Below, one piece after another: positions 62,781 through 64,000 of a stretch of DNA of 64,000 nucleotides. How positions within the stretch are numbered: the first letter of the stretch is position 1; every line of letters starts with the position of its first letter. The notes beneath the pieces are model-generated. The model was not told where the DNA came from and made no database searches. It was given only the letters and a program-made list of their open reading frames with translations. The position numbers and the translations under genes were made by a program. This stretch comes from Methanobacterium sp. (GTDB lineage Archaea > Methanobacteriota > Methanobacteria > Methanobacteriales > Methanobacteriaceae), in the NCBI RefSeq assembly GCF_038562635.1, contig NZ_JBCFBO010000001.1, positions 883,869 through 947,868 of the forward strand, given 5' to 3'.

Positions 62781-64000
62781 TTAAATTTCTTCATTTAAGA
62801 AGGTTCTTAAACTGACAATAACTTTCTCAACTGCTTCAGGAGAAGATCCACCTATTACAGTCCTTGATTTTACATTTTCATATGGATCTAGAGCTTTCCT
62901 TATTGACTCATCATTTAGATCTAATGATTTACCCATCACTTCATGGGCAACGTTATCTAAAAAGTTTGAATCAATATCATCAAGAGAAACCTTATTCTCA
63001 AGAGCTTCTGTAACCATTCGACCAACTATTTTATGGGCTGTTCTAAAAGGCATGTTTTTTTCACGAACCAGTATATCTGCTAACTCAGTTGCAGTTGCAA
63101 AATTAGATTTTGCAAGTTCCGCTGCGCGTTCCTTATTAATCTCGACGGTAGTTAACATGCCACGTACCATATCCATCATTTCTTTTGCATTATCAACAGA
63201 GTTCCAAAGATGAGGAGTTATTTCCTGCAAATCTCTATTGTAACTGTAAGGTAACGCCTTTAAAATAGTCAAAATAGTCATCAATTCTCCAGTAAGAATT
63301 GCACTCTTTCCCCTTGCAATTTCTGCAACATCAGGGTTCTTTTTTTGAGGCATTATGGATGATGTGGATGAATATGCGTATGAAATTTCAACAACTCCAA
63401 ATTCAAATGTACTCCACAGTATAAGCTCCTCGCAAATTTTACTCATAGTTGAAGCAAGCATTGAAAGAGAAAAGACGGTTTCTGCTATGAAATCTCTTGA
63501 ACTTACACCATCTATCGAATTTTCCATAATTCTACTAAATCCAAGTAACTCAGTTGTCATTTCCCTATCTATCGGAAAACTGGTAGTAGTCAAGGCTGCA
63601 GAACCAAGAGGGTTCATATCCACTCTTTTATATGCATCCATAAGACGTTCATAGTCCCTTCGCAGTGCATTGGCATACGCAAGCAAGTGGTGTGCAAATG
63701 TGGTAGGTTGAGCATGCTGCAGGTGAGTATAACCCACAAAAATAGTTTTTTTATGCTCACCAGCCATATTCAGAATTTCTTCAATAAATTTCAGTATATT
63801 TAATCCTATTTCTTTAATTTCTTCCTTTAAAACTAATCTAAGATCCGTTGCAACCTGATCATTCCGTGATTTAGCTGTATGCATAAACCCTGCAACTTCC
63901 CCAATTTTAGAAGTTACATAGTTTTCCACAGCCATGTGAATATCTTCTACAGAAGGATCAAGGTCAAGAGCCCCAATTCCTTCGTTTCTAAGTTCATTTA
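62781..64000 (-). CDS. argH: Argininosuccinate lyase, N-terminus off window
   Basis: At least 406 residues of the lyase that cleaves argininosuccinate to arginine and fumarate, the last step of arginine synthesis. The fumarase-superfamily signature SSIMPQKKNPD is present, along with the catalytic-loop region and upstream HTAKSRNDQVATDLRL and THLQHAQPTTFAHHL. The frame continues to base 64000 (LRNEGIGALDLDPSVEDIHMAVENY), so the ATG at 63935 is internal and the true start lies beyond the window. Confidence 0.95.
   Translation of the reverse strand, partial: NELRNEGIGALDLDPSVEDIHMAVENYVTSKIGEVAGFMHTAKSRNDQVATDLRLVLKEEIKEIGLNILKFIEEILNMAGEHKKTIFVGYTHLQHAQPTTFAHHLLAYANALRRDYERLMDAYKRVDMNPLGSAALTTTSFPIDREMTTELLGFSRIMENSIDGVSSRDFIAETVFSLSMLASTMSKICEELILWSTFEFGVVEISYAYSSTSSIMPQKKNPDVAEIARGKSAILTGELMTILTILKALPYSYNRDLQEITPHLWNSVDNAKEMMDMVRGMLTTVEINKERAAELAKSNFATATELADILVREKNMPFRTAHKIVGRMVTEALENKVSLDDIDSNFLDNVAHEVMGKSLDLNDESIRKALDPYENVKSRTVIGGSSPEAVEKVIVSLRTFLNEEI

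Overview
The window is archaeal chromosome, most probably from a mesophilic Methanobacteriales methanogen close to Methanobacterium. The grounds are an archaeal ribosomal-protein order with archaeal/eukaryotic-only members (eL19, eL32, eS4, the RNase P Rpp29 subunit, aIF1), a single-fold archaeal histone, ABCE1, RadB, archaetidylinositol-phosphate synthase, a split pyruvate carboxylase (pycA near birA), AT-rich spacers, frequent GGTGA/GGAGG ribosome-binding sites and several TTG/GTG starts. Genus level is inference; no rRNA or tRNA is visible.

Layout. 1-15766 (minus strand) is one long S10-spc type ribosomal operon, read from a SPOUT methyltransferase and uL3 down to SecY, adenylate kinase and an EMC3/DUF106 membrane insertase that leaves the window. 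It includes a 47-aa zinc uS14 and a uS3 with a long acidic tail. 15989-26450 holds a METTL5-like methyltransferase, then pycA, a DJ-1/PfpI protein and birA on the plus strand, then a five-PAS histidine kinase, RtcA, a PLP enzyme and a NYN-domain protein on the minus strand. 26450-32640 is gene-poor: small or hypothetical proteins, a TauE/SafE permease, a cation/proton antiporter, a six-unit palindromic repeat array and a block of tandem hairpins. 32639-42980 carries DUF434, DUF47, DUF357 and CDP-alcohol transferase genes, a Sua5 homologue, a two-gene radical-SAM operon, radB with a flavin reductase, an aminotransferase and small membrane or secreted proteins. 43147-51110 has ABCE1, a histone, a decayed and an intact PEBP gene, NfeD plus a stomatin-like protein, a hexapeptide acyltransferase, a KH plus PP-loop ATPase and a DUF3096 protein. 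51305-62320 is a signalling island: three very large PAS/GAF histidine kinases (two with N-terminal receiver domains) and one stand-alone receiver. argH enters at the right edge.

The observation I would follow first is a family of modular elements made of several short perfect hairpins in tandem. Their stem sequences differ, their loops are mostly 3-5 nt, and linkers such as GGGGCCAC or GGCCCC recur. They lie in spacers of the ribosomal operon (about 5174-5289, 9490-9530, 11934-11972), in intergenic DNA (27270-27313, 32287-32452, 45015-45075) and, read in frame, inside the 1143-aa kinase gene (53791-53886). I do not recognise this family. Other points are a probable non-canonical start for the first kinase, Cys/His-rich PAS domains, extensive PAS-module sharing between kinases, a frameshifted PEBP pseudogene beside its intact paralogue, and palindromic operator candidates before pycA and birA.
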